Source: Miscanthus floridulus (taxonomy: Eukaryota > Streptophyta > Magnoliopsida > Poales > Poaceae). Taken from it: a stretch of DNA of 64,000 nucleotides. Every line of letters starts with the position of its first letter. Positions within the stretch are counted from its first letter, which is position 1. The stretch is taken from the NCBI RefSeq assembly GCF_019320115.1, contig NC_089584.1:99311792-99375791 (forward strand), in the 5' to 3' direction. Made by a program: the position numbers and the translations under genes. Positions 37,614-48,149 of the stretch are shown here, piece after piece. Under the pieces are notes generated by a model, which searched no databases, had not been told where the DNA came from, and saw only the letters and a program-made list of their open reading frames with translations.

Positions 37614-38540
37614 CTAATCCTCATCATGATCACTATCAAGGTCAGACGCAGAATCATCTCCTTCCTCAGGTTCTACTTCTTCTCCCGGTGCCACTTCTTC
37701 TTCACCTTCCTTGTATCCTTCTAGATCCATTTCTGCGGCTCTAGGTGGGACATAAGGGTGGAGCTGATTGTGTAGTAGATGAACCTCTTCATGCAGATTA
37801 TCGTTGTATTCTTCTGCATTGGCCAGCTGCTGTCCTAGTTCAAACTGTCGAGCCCTCAGGACATCTTCCCTGGACCAAGCTGCATTTCGCTGGTGAGTTA
37901 ACCTAGTCATCTCTTCGGTGAGCCTTTCAATCTCGGCGTCGTGCTCCCTCTGAAGCTGACGTCGGTCATCACGGGCATGACTAAGAGCACCAGACACACG
38001 TCTGAGGCTACCTTCAACTCCATTTAACACTCTCATCATTGCGAACATGGCGCTCATTGTAGGGTTATCACTGTTCTGCCCTTCTGCTGCACCAATTTCC
38101 AAGGGTCTTCCTCTTGCCTGCTGCCATGAGTCAGTGGAGGGATTACCTCTTGGAAAGACTCCAACCAAAGCGGCTGCCAGCTCCTGAGGAAAACGATCCA
38201 TGATATTCCTCAAGATCCCAAAAGCTGCCCTACCAGCTGCTTCTTCAGCAGTCCTACCAGTTGACTCATAACACCAGCCTGTCCATTCAGAATCGTCACC
38301 TCGGGGACGAACAACGGCCTCCACAGTAACTAAGAGACCTTCTCCCAACCGCTCATTCGCCCAGAAGTAGCGGGGTTCCATTCCACCAGGATAACCTACA
38401 TAGCTGAGCACTCTCCACAAGAGTGTAGGCATCCCAAACTCTCCAAGGAACGTGTGACGTTGACGGGTACGTGGAGCAAGCTGACGGCTAGGAGCTTTGC
38501 CTCCGGTGGACTTGCGAGCAGTCTACTTGGTGCGTGCCAT
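37614..38540 (-). pseudogene. ORF0 with histone H3-tail-like N-terminus, premature TAG at codon 6
   Basis: From ATG 38538-38540 the frame reads MARTK, TAG, TARKSTGGKAP, then SRQLAPRTRQRH, and continues without further stops to 37614 (308 codons if the TAG is ignored). The first 21 residues match the canonical H3 tail except for the stop at Gln5, S for R17 and R for K18. A second ATG (codon 37, 38432) allows a 272-aa product lacking the tail. Domains: H3-like tail 1-22; basic linker; globular region about 35-130 (LLVTVEAVV, AGRAAFGILRNIMDRFP); coiled coil about 162-260; acidic tail 270-308 ending in an Asp/Glu-rich run. It lies between the 5' LTR and gag. No histone-fold core follows, so this is not a captured histone gene copy in the usual sense. 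The globular and coiled parts resemble the ORF at 11010-11849. Confidence 0.85.
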
Positions 38541-39292
38541 CTGCACCATTAATATGTACCTTTGGTGAGACAAAGCCATAATGGATAAGAGTTACATAAC
38601 CGAGTAAGAATTTTATAAGGGGAGGAATAATGTAGTTATGTGAATGGTAATTTAACATGATGCATGCTCATGCCGTACGTCCTTATAAACTTAGGAAAAA
38701 TTTGTTTCTAACGGTAGACACGGTGGCATACATACGTTCTCTCATACATAGCGTAACTAGTCGAGCTACATGTTTCGTTGTTAGTGTACCTGCATAAAAT
38801 TTCATTTCAGCCCTAAACCCATAATGAATTACGCAGAATGTAATTGTAAATACTTTCATATATGTATACCCATACATATACTTCCGTATCAATCTACTCG
38901 ACAAGAATTTAAACCCACAATTAAATACGTACCATATACACATGCAAGCATGTATACATAGCCGTACCAAGCTAACTCTTCCCGACCGCACGCTCACATC
39001 TTGCGGTCATACTCTCATCTTACCTTGGCGTAGAGGCATTTGATCCATACATTATCACTCAAGTGAATGGCATCCATACTATAGCACGCCGTATGGACGA
39101 CGAAGCAAAAACCCCCATGTTAGTACTTAAATAGCCACCTAATAGTCCTTAATTTGGGCATAAGGAAAGTGATCATTGGCACACTTTAGGTTTCAAATAC
39201 CTATTATATAACTAATAGTTGCTAGAGAAGGGTTTTTGGAAAACAAAAACTTTTGTTTTTAAATACACTTGTGACAATTAACGTTAAATCTT
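38541..39292 (-). other. 5' leader of the chromovirus
   Basis: AT-rich region between PBS and ORF0; nothing coding recognised. Confidence 0.5.
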
Positions 39293-39304
39293 GCTCTGAT
39301 GCCA
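39293..39304 (-). other. Primer-binding site, one mismatch to the canonical Met PBS
   Basis: Minus strand TGGCATCAGAGC, two bases inside the 5' LTR, differing at one base from TGGTATCAGAGC. Confidence 0.85.
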
Positions 39305-39306
39305 GC

Positions 39307-42300
39307 TGTCGCAGAACCGACCAATTTATAAGAATACAAATACAATGGCAATCCACAAGCGGTCGCACTGTTATACTTGAACCCATATAAACCCGGTAGT
39401 CCGTCGAGTACCGCGACGGGTCTCGATAAACGATTTACAACAACCAAGATCGTACAGGATTCAACATACATGCCACATATTACATAAAGTTCACAGATAC
39501 CTTTCATCATCAGAGTACGAATAAAAAGTTATTACAAACCGAGTTTGATAATTAAAGCGGAAGCAAATAAGTTCAAAGATAAAGTTTCCAACATAGTTTG
39601 ATACAGTGCCAAACCAGATCACGGTCCACAAAAGCAAAGATAGGAATTACTAAGGAAGCCTGCCCAAGGCTTACTCCTCATCCACAGCGGGATAGAAGTA
39701 ACTCTTGCAATAACCATGATACACAGTGCCATCTGCAACAATAGGAAAATAAACCCTGAGTACGAGAAGGTACTCAGCTAGACTTACCCGTCATGAACCA
39801 GAAATAAAAGGACTCCAAGGATTATGCAAGGCTGTATAAGTGGACGTAACTTGACAACATTTTTCGTAAAAGGCAATTTACCCGTTGTACAATTATGATT
39901 CCTTTATCAAGTTAATTATAACTATCCATTTCTAGGTTTGCAACTATCCTGTGCCAAACATGTAGTATATCATTTAGAAGCATACAGTAGTAACCATAGC
40001 AGGTATTGTAATTCCATATTCATCTAAACCATCACGTTTCATAATATAGCTGCTACGATGTTGGGACTAGCCAAGTTTCTCACTATCCGGGAGAGACGGT
40101 GATTCGAATCGATTTTCAACCAGCTGGGAATTTATTCCTAACACAAACCCAGATCTACCAGCCACGATAGTCTTAGGTCACCTTTGGTACAACTCAAGTA
40201 CACATTTCGCGGGTCCGTACCGCGCCGCACAATCTGGAACACCAGATGCCAGGATGCTCAGGCCAAACCTGCCCTTGGGCTCAGTCTGATCGTTCCCCGG
40301 AAGGAGCGCACAACAGAACGGTTCCCGGCCTGAGTTGAATTACTCGGCTTCGCGGTCGGAACGAGTTATCCGGCCAGCTAAGTGAGAGGCATGCGTTCAA
40401 TCTTGTCAGAAGCGCCAACAATGGTACGGTCCTTAATTGACACGGACGGGGATAAGTTCACACCCAAGACCTCCATGCCCTGTTGCTTCCCTATCGACCT
40501 CCCGTCCGGTCTCAATTTACTTTTACCTCATGGTTCTGTTCCACGATAGCAGATATAGCCAACCGTGCTCCGGTATCCACCTATATCTCGCAGGTGACAG
40601 GACATCACCCGACTTCTACCGGTCTAAGCATGGCTAAGCATATATATTCGATCCTGGACCTGTACCGGTTAAAGGGATAATATCTGGACAAGGATTGTAC
40701 ATGCATCAAGTGGTTTCATTCAACTCTTATAACATAATGCATCAATCATAAGTACGTAAGTAAACATTTGTAAATTACTGGGAGACTTATAATGCTCCGG
40801 GGCTTACCTCGCAGAAAGGAAGTAGGGCGATGGTCAGGGCACTCCGGAAGCTCTTCAGGGTTCTGCTCCACGCCTTCGGGAGCTGCGGCTTGCGGATCCT
40901 CCTGCGGGTTCCCTTCCTCTGCTTCTTCGAATTCCAGCAACGTGATCTCTTCCTCTGATCCTAGATGCATGAGTATGGTATAAGTACTACGAATGCATAT
41001 ATGTTAACAAGTGCATCATGTTGTTTGAGTAGGTGCATATCTCTTCTCGATTACTACTTAACTACTTCTACAATGCATCGACTAGGCCACAATTAGTAGC
41101 TACTTGTTTTACTCATAACTGGAGTTCTACAATCCAAAAGCAATGATCCTGGACTTTCTAGAAAGCATATCAAATTTTCTACGACTTTGTTATTCACCAT
41201 TTTTACAGTCTACATCAGTTTCAACATGTAACTCCTCACACTCTAGAATTAGTCTGGAAATGATTTAACATGCAATATAAAGTAATAACACCTCTACTTT
41301 ATGTAATCATTCAAAATTTGACAACCTAGAACCTACCAACAGTTTAAGCATACCAAATATAGTTAAGATAATATAATGGTGAAGCCCAAACTATTTATTA
41401 AATTGCCTTTATTATTTTATTTAGATATCTAGGTTAAATAATAAATATATATCAGATGTGCTTAATAAATTCTCAAAATTTTACAGAGCCTTACTAATGC
41501 TATCAAAGGACTACTATAAAAATTTCATATTATTTTACTAAGTAGAACATCCTATACAAAAATGATAAGGAAGCAAGGCTTGAAATAGCATAAATGGAAA
41601 ATCCTATTGAAAAGTGTCAAGCAACAGATTTCTTATTTTTCCTAACACCCATATGGTACTAGTATCACCTCCAACAAATTTCATGAATTTTGGACTCATA
41701 ATTAATTTATAAAAATTCATGCAAGGATTAACTATTTATAAAAGAAAAATCTATAACTATAGATCTACACATGCACTGGTCTTCAAATTTTTATCCAAGC
41801 TCATATATGCTAAGACTAGCTTACCACAAAAATTTCATAATTTTTGGAGCACAGGAACTCTAGATATAAAATAAACAAATTTGAATGCATTCAAAAGCAC
41901 ATTTCAAATCCTTATTTAAATCGCCAGAAATTTCTACTGTTGAAGCCAAGAACATATTTTTACTAAATACTACACTTCCTAAGCAACACAATCATATTTG
42001 TTTCACAATTTTTGGAGCTACCAAACTGAAGATACAAATTTCCCAAAACAAATCAAAAACTAGATTCAAAATGAGTTAGCCTTCACTACTGCTGTCGCTG
42101 ACAGGTGGGACCCGCTGGTCAGGGGACCCCACATGTCATCGACACCGAAGCAGAGTGGCGGCGCTGTACGCTGCGGGCGCGGCCAGAGCTCGCCGACGGC
42201 GAACTCGCCGGCGGTGACATCATCACACGATGATCTACTCGACTTCGCGCATCGATTGAGCTACGTGGGTGGCCTTCTCGTCAGAGCTAGCGGCTACGGC

Positions 42301-43694
42301 GGCGGCCATGGCGGGGTGGAGGTGCGGGTCGATGGTGAAACGCCGGTGTGGGCTACGGTGGCTCGAACAGACGCTGTGCCGAGCATCACCGAGCTACGGC
42401 GGAGCTACCTAGTGCCCTAACGCGGCCTGGGATGGACGGTGGTGACGTGGCCATGGAGACGGAGCTCACGGCGGAACTCCGGCGAGCTTAAACGCGCGGC
42501 GATGGCTTACCAAGCTTGGTCAGCGAGCACGGGAGGGAGCAGTGGGTCGCTGAGAAGACGGTGAAGCTTTGGTGGTGGTGCTGGAGTGGCTAGGCGCGGG
42601 CTGCGCGCGGCTATGGCGACGGCAGAGCTGCGGGCGCTCGGCGGCTGCTGCAGCGGGGAGAAAAGCCGAGGCGAAGCAAATGGAGGCGCGGGATGGCTCG
42701 GGCGGGCACTGGCGTGATGAAGGCGCGCTCGGGCGCGGCGTGGCCTGCGCGGACAGAGCGCTGGCGACGCGTGGCCGTCACCGGGGACACGCGGCGCGTG
42801 GATTCTGAAACCGGTCGGCCATTCGAACGTCGATTCAGTTCGTCAGACACGATCGGAACAGCCTGACAGCGAGTTTTGGCGATGACTTAACTTCCAATCC
42901 GTGACGAATTAGCGCTAGGTTACTAAACCGACTTTGTAGACCTAAGTACCAGTTACAATTGTTGTTCAATGATCGTGTTCCAATTCTTATCGTAAACCGA
43001 GTAAAATCATGATCAAAGTCGGCTCGTCAGGCTGTCAGTCGAGCAAACACTTAGAAAATTTTTGAAGTGCTGAAAACAGTGAAAAGCTGATTTTTGTGAG
43101 TCCAATTCAAACATGTTAGAAGCTAAATCAGTCCATAACATAAAAATAAAAGTTGTTCCTTATGTCAAACACTACAACTTTGCTTTAGTGAACTCCTCCA
43201 TGCAAGGTCTCTAACACCTAGTTCAACTTTAGTCAAATATGTCACTTTGAAATCATGATACATACTCAAACCTTGACTAAATGACCAAACTAGCCCTAGC
43301 ACTAAATACCAAAGTTGTTCCTAATGATATCCTAAGCATGTTTAAACAATTTGCAAGGTCATTTAAACATTTCATGTAGTAGTCACTCATAGAGCTATTG
43401 AAAGTAATCACATGAAATATCACTTAAGTGCTTGGTCATGAAATGTGGCCTTCATGAACAAGGTTCCTTTTGTTAACCTAAGTATAGCTAAGGTGTTTTA
43501 GTGACCAACATTACCCACTTGCATCCATTTGCACATGATCATAGGCATATGTTCCAAGAAACACGAGATAACAAGCAATGTTTCATATGTTTCGATCAAA
43601 TGTTTCAATTGTAAATGATGATTTATGAATGCTTGATGCTCATGCTCATGTTATGCAAGTCAAGTTATGCAAGGCTAACACCCGAGGTGTTACA
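39307..43694 (-). repeat. 5' LTR of the chromovirus
   Basis: Near copy of 28416-32805. The 8-bp stem CTGAGTAC/GTACTCAG lies at 39756-39777, and the sense-strand donor-like GGTAAGTC is just upstream of it. Confidence 0.95.
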
Positions 43695-43699
43695 ATCCC
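43695..43699. repeat. Target-site duplication ATCCC, right copy
   Basis: Partner of 28411-28415; the PMD exon resumes here. Confidence 0.93.
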
Positions 43700-44329
43700 T
43701 GTCACTGAAAGTCCTCCCAACCAAAGGCCTAAAATAGCCTTCACGTCCTGCAACGTCAAAGTCATCTCACCACAAGGTAGGTGGAACGTGTGGGTCTCAG
43801 GCTTCCACCTGTTATAAGAATAAAACGACTGTTAGTTGCCTCAAATTTGTTACAAGAAAGTTTACGTACAAAGAATGCACTCGTACCTGTCTACAACTGT
43901 AGTAAGTAGTGCTGGATCAAGGGGCAGAAGACCGTGGTTGATAACACGAATAAGCTCGAGGAAGCCAGCACGCCGTATGTACGACGTATAACGCTCGTCC
44001 TGCTGATGCGCCCTGGTGTGAGTGCGGGGCCTCAAAGGAGGCAAGAACACCTCTGCATCGTTGTCACTCAAGATGTGTGCTCGGTGCTGGTCGTCGTACT
44101 CCACCTCCAGAATATGGTACAACGGGTGCTGCGTGGGAGGGGCCATCCTGTTACAAATTGATAAATAAAGCGTTAGAGTATTCAAATTAACAAAATTCAA
44201 GTTAACATTAGTAAGTTCACAAACAAATTCACTAACCTAACTAACCTAAATCTCTAAACCTAAAATCCTAACTATACTAGATAATAAATACATAATCAAT
44301 TCATATAAAACTTTAGTTCTAAAATTACA

Positions 44330-44585
44330 AGTAATCTCTCCGTCTTAAAATAAATACATATCTTGCTTCTCGAGTAGTCAAATATGTTTAAGTTTGATCA
44401 AAACTAAAAAAACGGTATCAATATTTCTATCTCCTAATAAGTTTATTACGAAAGTATACTCCATGCTTAATGTAATAGTACTTATTATGTATCATAAATA
44501 TTAGTACGCTATTATATAAATTTGGTCAAAGACGCTAATAGTATATAAAAAAATACTAACTATACTACATAATAATAATAAAAAT
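44330..44585. mobile_element. Stowaway-like MITE remnant
   Basis: Begins near 'ctctccgtcttaaaataaatacatatc' and is AT-rich with 'ttgatcaaaactaaa' words typical of Stowaway-type elements. The far end is not clear. Confidence 0.4.
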
Positions 44586-44819
44586 ATGAAATCGAGAGGG
44601 AGGTACCTTAAGAGCGGACGGCCTTGACGCGCCGGCGTTCGTGGCGCGGCCGGCTAGGGCGCTGCATGGCGGGAGTGGCCAGGCGCGGCATGGGCGAGCG
44701 GCTGAGGCCGGGCCGTGCGGGCGTGGGCGGGGCGAGGCGAGGCGAGGCCGGGCGGGCGCGTGCGCGGGCGGCCGCAGGCAGGGCGCTGGCGGCGGCGGCG
44801 TTCGGGCGTCGGGCGGACG

Positions 44820-45104
44820 GGCTCGTGCGCGGTATATATCTGGTCCTGCCGCGCCACAGATCAGGGCGCGGCACTGCCGCGCCATGGTCAGTGGCGCGGC
44901 AGGACCCGCCACGTCAGCGCCCCCCCCCCCCCCCCGGCCGTCCCACGCTACGTCAGCCCTGTGCCCCGCCACCATGCATGACGTGACACAGGCATTTGGC
45001 CGCGCCAGGGCAATAGACGTGGTCAAAGTGTTAGTTTTAAAAAAAAACCGACAGTGTTAGATTTAAAATTATATTTAAAAAGGGGTTAAAATTAAAAAAA
45101 AATC
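44820..45104. repeat. Right TIR of the Mutator-like element
   Basis: Inverted counterpart of the left TIR. It includes a run of about 16 C at 44920-44935. Confidence 0.75.
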
Positions 45105-45580
45105 TTTTGGCTCGGGGGTGACGCTTGTGCAAGCTCGGTTGGGGCCATCCTTGTCTTGTCCCGATTCATTTTAAACAGTCACTGACGCACTGTGCTGTCA
45201 ACACACTGGCACGGGGGCATGAGTACCCAAAACATTTGATAACCATCACAAGAAACAAGAGGAGGCCATCACAATCAGAGCAAGCCCAGCAGGCAAGGGA
45301 GCTGGTAGTAGCAGTAGTGTCAACACGGGCGGTGGCGCGGTGGCAGCTTGCGGCTCCGCACAATCGTCGTCCGCCTTGGATCCTGCGATGCTGCCAGTTT
45401 GCTCATTTGCTGTGCGCAGTAATATAAAAAAATAGAGATGCATGCAGCATTAACATAAATAAATAAACTACTCTAGTCAGTCAAAGGAAACAAATGCTCA
45501 GCTGGCAAGTCCTCAAGTTGCTCCTCCTTTTTCGTCCGCCTCTCCTCCTATATTTTTTTTTCCTGTTGGGCAGGCGTAAA
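45105..45580. other. Spacer, no gene seen
   Basis: No supported gene. Several short ORFs overlap on both strands without recognisable motifs. Confidence 0.4.
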
Positions 45581-45584
45581 CGAT

Positions 45585-45815
45585 CGTGAATTATAAGTTG
45601 GAATATGATTTTTCTCTTATACCAAATCAGCCAGCAGTAAATAATTCATGATTCAGCCCAGTCAGCCGAACAGGCTTTGTATATGTATATATAATTATAG
45701 GCCTTATAATCCGTACTTTTCAGCTGTTTTTTAGTTAGAACAGTATTTTTCTCTCACAACAAATTAGTCAAAACAATGTTTCGGCTTGTTTTTTCAGCGA
45801 AGCAAACGAGACCAT
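45585..45815. mobile_element. Two degenerate Tourist-like MITE fragments
   Basis: 45585-45675 ends 'cagccgaacaggct'; 45700-45815 has 'gttagaacagtatttttctctcacaac' and 'agcgaagcaaacgag'. Both match the GCCTGTTCG... family in part. Confidence 0.5.
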
Positions 45816-45816
45816 A

Positions 45817-46252
45817 CTCCCTCCATCCTAAATCTTACTTTTTGAGGTAAGATTAGTGTAGGTGCCGAATTACGTATTTACCCCTACTCTATCATTCTAG
45901 AAACTAAAAAATGAGCGTGTTCGGCTGGCTGGATGGCTGGCTGAGGCTGGCTTTGACACTCACGCAGGTACTGTTCACCTAAACAGTGTCTTTCAGCTGG
46001 AACAGTATTTTTCTCTCACAATAAACCAGCCAAAACAATATTTTGGTTTATTTTTCAGTCCTGCCGAACAAGCCCAATGATTACATTCTGAAATGTTCTT
46101 CTCACGGATGAATAGAATATGATAGTTTTTATATATGTAGTGATATTTTTAATAGGTGAGTTCTATTGAAAAAGTTGATTTAAAGTTTACATTTATATTC
46201 TTTTCGAGATAAGGTTTGAAACCTATAATTACGTTTTTTTTTACAGAAGGAG
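45817..46252. mobile_element. Stowaway-like MITE interrupted by a Tourist-like MITE
   Basis: Left end CTCCCTCCATCC, right end GAAGGAG, flanked by TA (45815-45816, 46253-46254). A second MITE (about 45915-46077, ends GCGTGTTCGGCTGG and CTGCCGAACAAGCCC, flanked by TGA) lies inside. Confidence 0.6.
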
Positions 46253-46439
46253 TATCATGCATGCGGAGAGAAGACGAGGTCCCCGTTAACAGGAGAATCT
46301 GTACGTTTCCTACTCGAACGAAACAAATCTCCGGTCTGCGAATCTGATGAGTCACCCTTCACCAGCCGCAAAATCCACCCCTCCCGAATCCTCTGACGTC
46401 GCAAGTGGATGACTCTCAAAGTTTCCTGCCAGGGCACCT

Positions 46440-46700
46440 ATCTACTCTTATTCTTACGTCCCAAAATAGAAGTTATTCTCGTTTTCTAAGAAGTCAACTT
46501 CTTTTAACTTTAACTAACTATATATAAAAAATATTAATATTTATAGTATATAATTAATATCATTAAATAGATCGTTGAATATATTTTTATAATAAATTTA
46601 TTTAAAGATATAAATATTACACGTATTTTTTATAAATCTAGCTAAAATTGATAAAGTTTAACTCGTACGCATCCAATAACGTCCATTTTTTTTAGGGAGT
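46440..46700. mobile_element. Stowaway-like MITE remnant
   Basis: AT-rich block starting 'cttacgtcccaaaatagaagttattc' and ending 'ttagggagtgagta', consistent with decayed Stowaway ends. Confidence 0.4.
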
Positions 46701-46765
46701 GAGTATACTCGATGAAAATGGCTCTGAATTGGCGCGCGTGATTTCGCGATCGCGAGCAGTTTTAC

Positions 46766-46906
46766 CTGTATCATCCCCTGATCTCCTCCGCTCTCACGGG
46801 AGCTGGGGTACTCTACGCTACTACTCGTGCCTGCCGAGTCGCCACTTGCCGGCTTGCCCTTGTCCTCTTTGGTTTTGGCCCCCCTCTTGGCTCTCGCCGT
46901 GGCCAT
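46766..46906 (-). other. Possible orphan first exon (47 codons)
   Basis: ATG at 46904-46906, MATARAKRGAKTKEDKGKPA onward, hydrophilic, ending at a good donor (CAG|GTAAAA) at 46766. I do not recognise the protein and cannot find a following exon before the MITE remnant. It could be a gene fragment carried by a transposon, the start of a displaced gene, or chance. Confidence 0.25.
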
Positions 46907-46909
46907 CAC

Positions 46910-47589
46910 CAGATGAGACGTGAGCCGAGACGGCGAAAGTCCAACGGCGGAGCGCCCTTCTCCAGGTGAAATATTCTTCGCTTTTGCTGTTGCTAGTGGA
47001 CGCGCACGCTACAGACGAGAGAGTCCGCGGGGGGCTTTTGGCAGGCACCCAAGTGCCATGCAGTGCTCGCCAAGCTGCTTTTAGGGGCTGATTGGTTACT
47101 CGAATCAGGCCATGCACCTTTTGGCTGCTTCAACTTATTTGTCTGTCGTGTTTGGTTCTTCATCGTGCACGCTTTGCTTCTTTCGTTTCATTCTGCTGCC
47201 CTCCACCATTCCGTACGGCTCTGTCTTCTCAATTTCTACTTTCCTCGCGATGCAGAACGACACGATGCACCTATGACATAAGGGTCCATGTGTCACACGT
47301 TCAAAACTCTTATCCATGCATACAACCAAACAAGATCAGATCTCGTACTGGATCAACAACAAAAACAATCAAACATGACTGGGTGCACGATTTGAGCATA
47401 CATCTCACAATCCTAGACTGCCTCTCCATCCCGGCTCCTCATCACCAAAGCAACCAATCACGTCCTTGCTGCATGGGCAGAGGATGCAGCTGCACTGTAG
47501 ACCTGTGGTGGGCCTGTGGGTCGTGGAGAGAGAGGCCAGGAAGGAGAGCGAGTGGGGTAAAGTATCATTCCTGCAATGCAACCCTGTTC
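46910..47589. other. Spacer, no gene seen
   Basis: Overlapping short ORFs only; no motif recognised. It could include a promoter for the 46766-46906 frame, but I see nothing definite. Confidence 0.35.
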
Positions 47590-47727
47590 GGCCCCGTTCG
47601 CTGGTCTGAATTTTGGCTGAAACTGGCTGAAAAACACTGTTCCCGCTGAATTATTGTAAAAGAAAAACACTGTTCTGGCTAAAAAAACAAGCCGAACAAG
47701 TCAAATTTAAGACAAGCGAACGGGGCC
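47590..47727. mobile_element. Tourist-like MITE
   Basis: Perfect 13-bp TIRs GGCCCCGTTCGCT / AGCGAACGGGGCC, 138 bp, flanked by TTC on each side (47587-47589, 47728-47730). Confidence 0.85.
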
Positions 47728-47919
47728 TTCGTGTCGTCGCAACATTTCCTTCCTTATTCCATGGCGTAGTAGACTAGTAGTGTTTACAGACACTCCTGCA
47801 GCGTCAGCAGAGAGCTTCTCTCATCCCTGCTGACTCTGCTGTGTTTTCGTACCTAAAGAAAGCCAGCCATTGCTGAACGCCTGAACCGTCCACTGACCAT
47901 AGGAGCACCGTCGCTTTTA

Positions 47920-48052
47920 GGCCCCGTTTGTTGGTTTGAAATTTGGCTGAAACTGGCTGAAAAATACTGTTCCGGCTGAATTGTTGTGAGAGAAAAACAC
48001 TGTTCCGGCTGAAAAAAGAAGCCGAACAAGCCATTTTTAAGACAAGCGGGCT
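47920..48052. mobile_element. Second copy of the GGCCCCGTT MITE, right end eroded
   Basis: Starts GGCCCCGTTTGTTGG and shares the core 'ggctgaaactggctgaaaa' with the copy at 47590-47727. Confidence 0.75.
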
Positions 48053-48149
48053 CATTTGATTGGAGACCAGGACAACTTGCCTCGTAAAAAGTGGTGTCCG
48101 ATAGTTGTATAGAAATTCGATGGTTTTTGCCTGGTGAGGCAACTTTAAA

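Larger units (their letters stand above)
28416..43694 (-). mobile_element. Ty3/gypsy chromovirus (Del/Tekay-like) with an extra ORF0
   Basis: LTRs 28416-32805 and 39307-43694 (4.39 kb each, few differences), in sense starting TGTAACACC and ending CTGCGACA. The PBS is at 39293-39304, the PPT at 32806-32818 and the TSD is ATCCC. Sense order is 5' LTR, ORF0 (38540-37614), Gag (from 37261), protease, RT, RNase H, integrase, chromodomain-like end (to 32849), 3' LTR. Integrase lies downstream of RT, the Ty3/gypsy order. LTR start, long LTRs and the chromodomain suggest the Del/Tekay lineage. Gag-Pol is disabled by stops and frameshifts although the LTRs are very alike. Confidence 0.92.
26380..44146 (-). 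pseudogene. Plant mobile domain (MAIN-like / PP7-long-form-like) gene, broken
   Basis: Exon-like blocks on the minus strand: 44146-43887 (starts MAPPTQHPLYHILEVEYDD, contains YIRRAGFLELIRV), 43808-43695 joined across the gypsy insertion to 28415-28327 (RWKPETHTFHLPCGEMT, then WRELVAQFTGFLPP), about 28288-27920 (SWITERFEYL, FLFPD, YSWGSAVLAWTYR, ACRRTSGHANL), 27796-27655 (YIWTKAQLVRGN, LDVLTQHQ), 27590-27400 (VFWCPWDSPKL, IHLPIRVCGQFGR), about 27310-27020 (HSSYIHLWQTR, DEYLRWLHR) and 26940-26560. This order is the aminotransferase-like plant mobile domain, often carried by transposons; its biochemical role is poorly defined. TAG stops interrupt the YSWGSA exon at three places and later blocks shift frame. 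Confidence 0.75.
25303..45104 (-). mobile_element. Mutator-like element with long TIRs carrying a PMD gene, split by a gypsy element
   Basis: The ends GATTTTTTTTAATTTTAACCC (25303) and its inverted counterpart (ending 45104) begin long inverted repeats that continue through AAATCTAACACTGTCGGTTTTT, TATTGCCCTGG, GCGGCCAAATGCCTGTG and GGCGCTGACGTGGCGGGTCC. A 7-bp direct repeat TTTTGGC flanks the element (25296-25302, 45105-45111), near the length expected for Mutator-like elements. No mudrA transposase was seen; the cargo is a PMD-type gene on the minus strand. Insertions inside are a MITE in the left TIR and the 15.3-kb gypsy element. A small relative lies at 51379-52603. Confidence 0.7.

Noticed and set aside
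38470..38540. Idea that the H3-like text is a stray histone H3 pseudogene
   Set aside because: No histone-fold sequence follows; the tail is in frame with the ORF0 that also occurs, tail-less, in another element, and it starts at the natural ORF0 ATG.
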